Source of the DNA: Opitutales bacterium | GTDB lineage: Bacteria > Verrucomicrobiota > Verrucomicrobiia > Opitutales > JABSRG01 | Reading direction: 5' to 3' | Assembly: GCA_013215165.1 (NCBI GenBank) | Contig: JABSRG010000004.1 | Location: forward strand, 33,777-97,776 | Length of the DNA stretch: 64,000 bases | In this document: in pieces, positions 63,495-64,000 of the stretch | Layout of the letters: each line of letters begins with the position of its first letter | Numbering within the stretch: position 1 is the first letter of the stretch | The notes under the pieces: generated by a model | The model's input: only the letters and a program-made list of their open reading frames with translations | Database searches by the model: none | What the model was told of the DNA's origin: nothing | Program-made: the position numbers and the translations under genes

Positions 63495-64000
63495 ATGGAA
63501 AAACGAGATGCTAGGATGCTCGGTCAGCAGGCCCAAGAGGAGGTGCGTCGTCAGGCGATCAAGTTGCTCAAAGCTGGTCACACCCGCGTCGCTGTTGCGG
63601 CTCAATTGGATGTGTCACGCCAACATGTTGGAGAGTGGTGGCATCGTTATCAGCAAGGCGGTTGGGCGGCTCTGAAGAAACGCAAACGCGGCGTTCCCAA
63701 GGGCACATCGCGCAAGCTCACGCCGGAGCAAGAAAACGAAGTCAGACGACTCATTACCGACAAGATGCCAGACCAACTGAAACTCTCTTTTGCGCTGTGG
63801 ACGCGTGAAGCGGTGCGCCAGCTCATCAAAGAACGTTACGGCGTGGACTACGCGCTGCAAAGCTTGAGTGTCGTGCTGCGCCGCTGGGGTCTCACACCCC
63901 AACGTCCGGTCAAACGTGCCTACGAGCAGCGCCCGGCTGAGGTCAAACAGTGGCTCAATGAGAGCTACCCAGCCATCGCTGAGCGCGCTAAAACAGAGGG
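63495..64000 (+). mobile_element. IS630 family transposase (partial, runs off the window)
   Basis: 168 codons visible from ATG 63495. N-terminal helix-turn-helix repeats (A-I-K-L-L-K-A-G-H-T-R-V-A-V-A-A-Q-L-D-V-S-R; W-W-H-R-Y-Q-Q-G-G-W-A-A-L-K) and a second winged-helix domain (L-T-P-E-Q-E-N-E-V-R-R-L-I) match IS630/Tc1-mariner transposases. The DDE catalytic domain lies beyond the window edge. The AT-rich bases before it (about 63440-63494) should hold the left inverted repeat and the duplicated TA. Confidence 0.85.

Overview
The window looks like a chromosome segment of a heterotrophic, probably marine or aquatic member of the Verrucomicrobiota, class Opitutae. The placement rests on gene style only: a nusA-infB-rbfA-DHH-truB-ribF block, a eukaryotic-type HisA, secreted proteins ending in aromatic W/Y repeat modules, many small soluble REC proteins, and abundant short interspersed repeats. 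It is an inference, not a phylogenetic result. Base composition is near 50% GC; the island at about 20.8-24.5 kb is visibly more AT-rich towards its 3' end.

Layout. 1-6.7 kb, minus strand: a ZIP metal transporter cut by the window edge, a NRDE/TANGO2 protein, a DinB-like protein, a large PlsC-OlsB (OlsF-like) acyltransferase, a membrane-anchored ATP-grasp ligase, a YHS protein and a small membrane protein. The acyltransferase and ligase suggest aminolipid synthesis. 6.8-10.7 kb: fmt, a LysM coiled-coil protein, parB and rhaA. 10.9-15.0 kb: a tightly overlapping three-gene soluble phosphorelay, two members of which share an unusual REC domain with a long acidic insert. 15-18.6 kb, minus strand: deoC, ilvE and a large AAA ATPase with a membrane hairpin.

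18.7-20.6 kb holds tRNA-Gly, uxs, tRNA-Val and tRNA-Ser. The 3' ends of the Val and Ser tRNA genes are each repeated 137-155 bp downstream. Next to them (20.8-24.5 kb) is a degraded defence-type island: orphan parD, hsdM, rhuM, a broken hsdS and fic, with no hsdR.

24.5-33 kb: a metallophosphoesterase with a degenerate active site, an MFS transporter, a large CAP-domain secreted protein, nadD, rsfS, a beta-hydroxyacid dehydrogenase, a frameshifted alpha/beta hydrolase and a single-domain response regulator. 33.4-50.3 kb: eno, a GNAT, a rhodanese-YceI fusion, gnd, a second MFS transporter, a large hybrid kinase, typA, hisA, rho, an unknown 588-aa protein, hisF and a PfkB kinase. 50.6-58.2 kb, minus strand: a translation/transcription operon (nusA, infB, rbfA, DHH phosphoesterase, truB, ribF, pdeM). 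58.9-64 kb: an ADP-ribosylglycohydrolase-like protein, a beta-propeller protein, DUF445, a DNA-repair exonuclease, and an S9 peptidase cut short beside an IS630-type transposase that runs off the right edge.

The most interesting unexplained signals are small repeats. One is a MITE-like family with about 24-bp imperfect terminal inverted repeats and, in the copy at 58380-58767, a perfect 9-bp target duplication. The other is the pair of tRNA 3'-end 'echo' segments. No CRISPR array, prophage or rRNA operon was seen.
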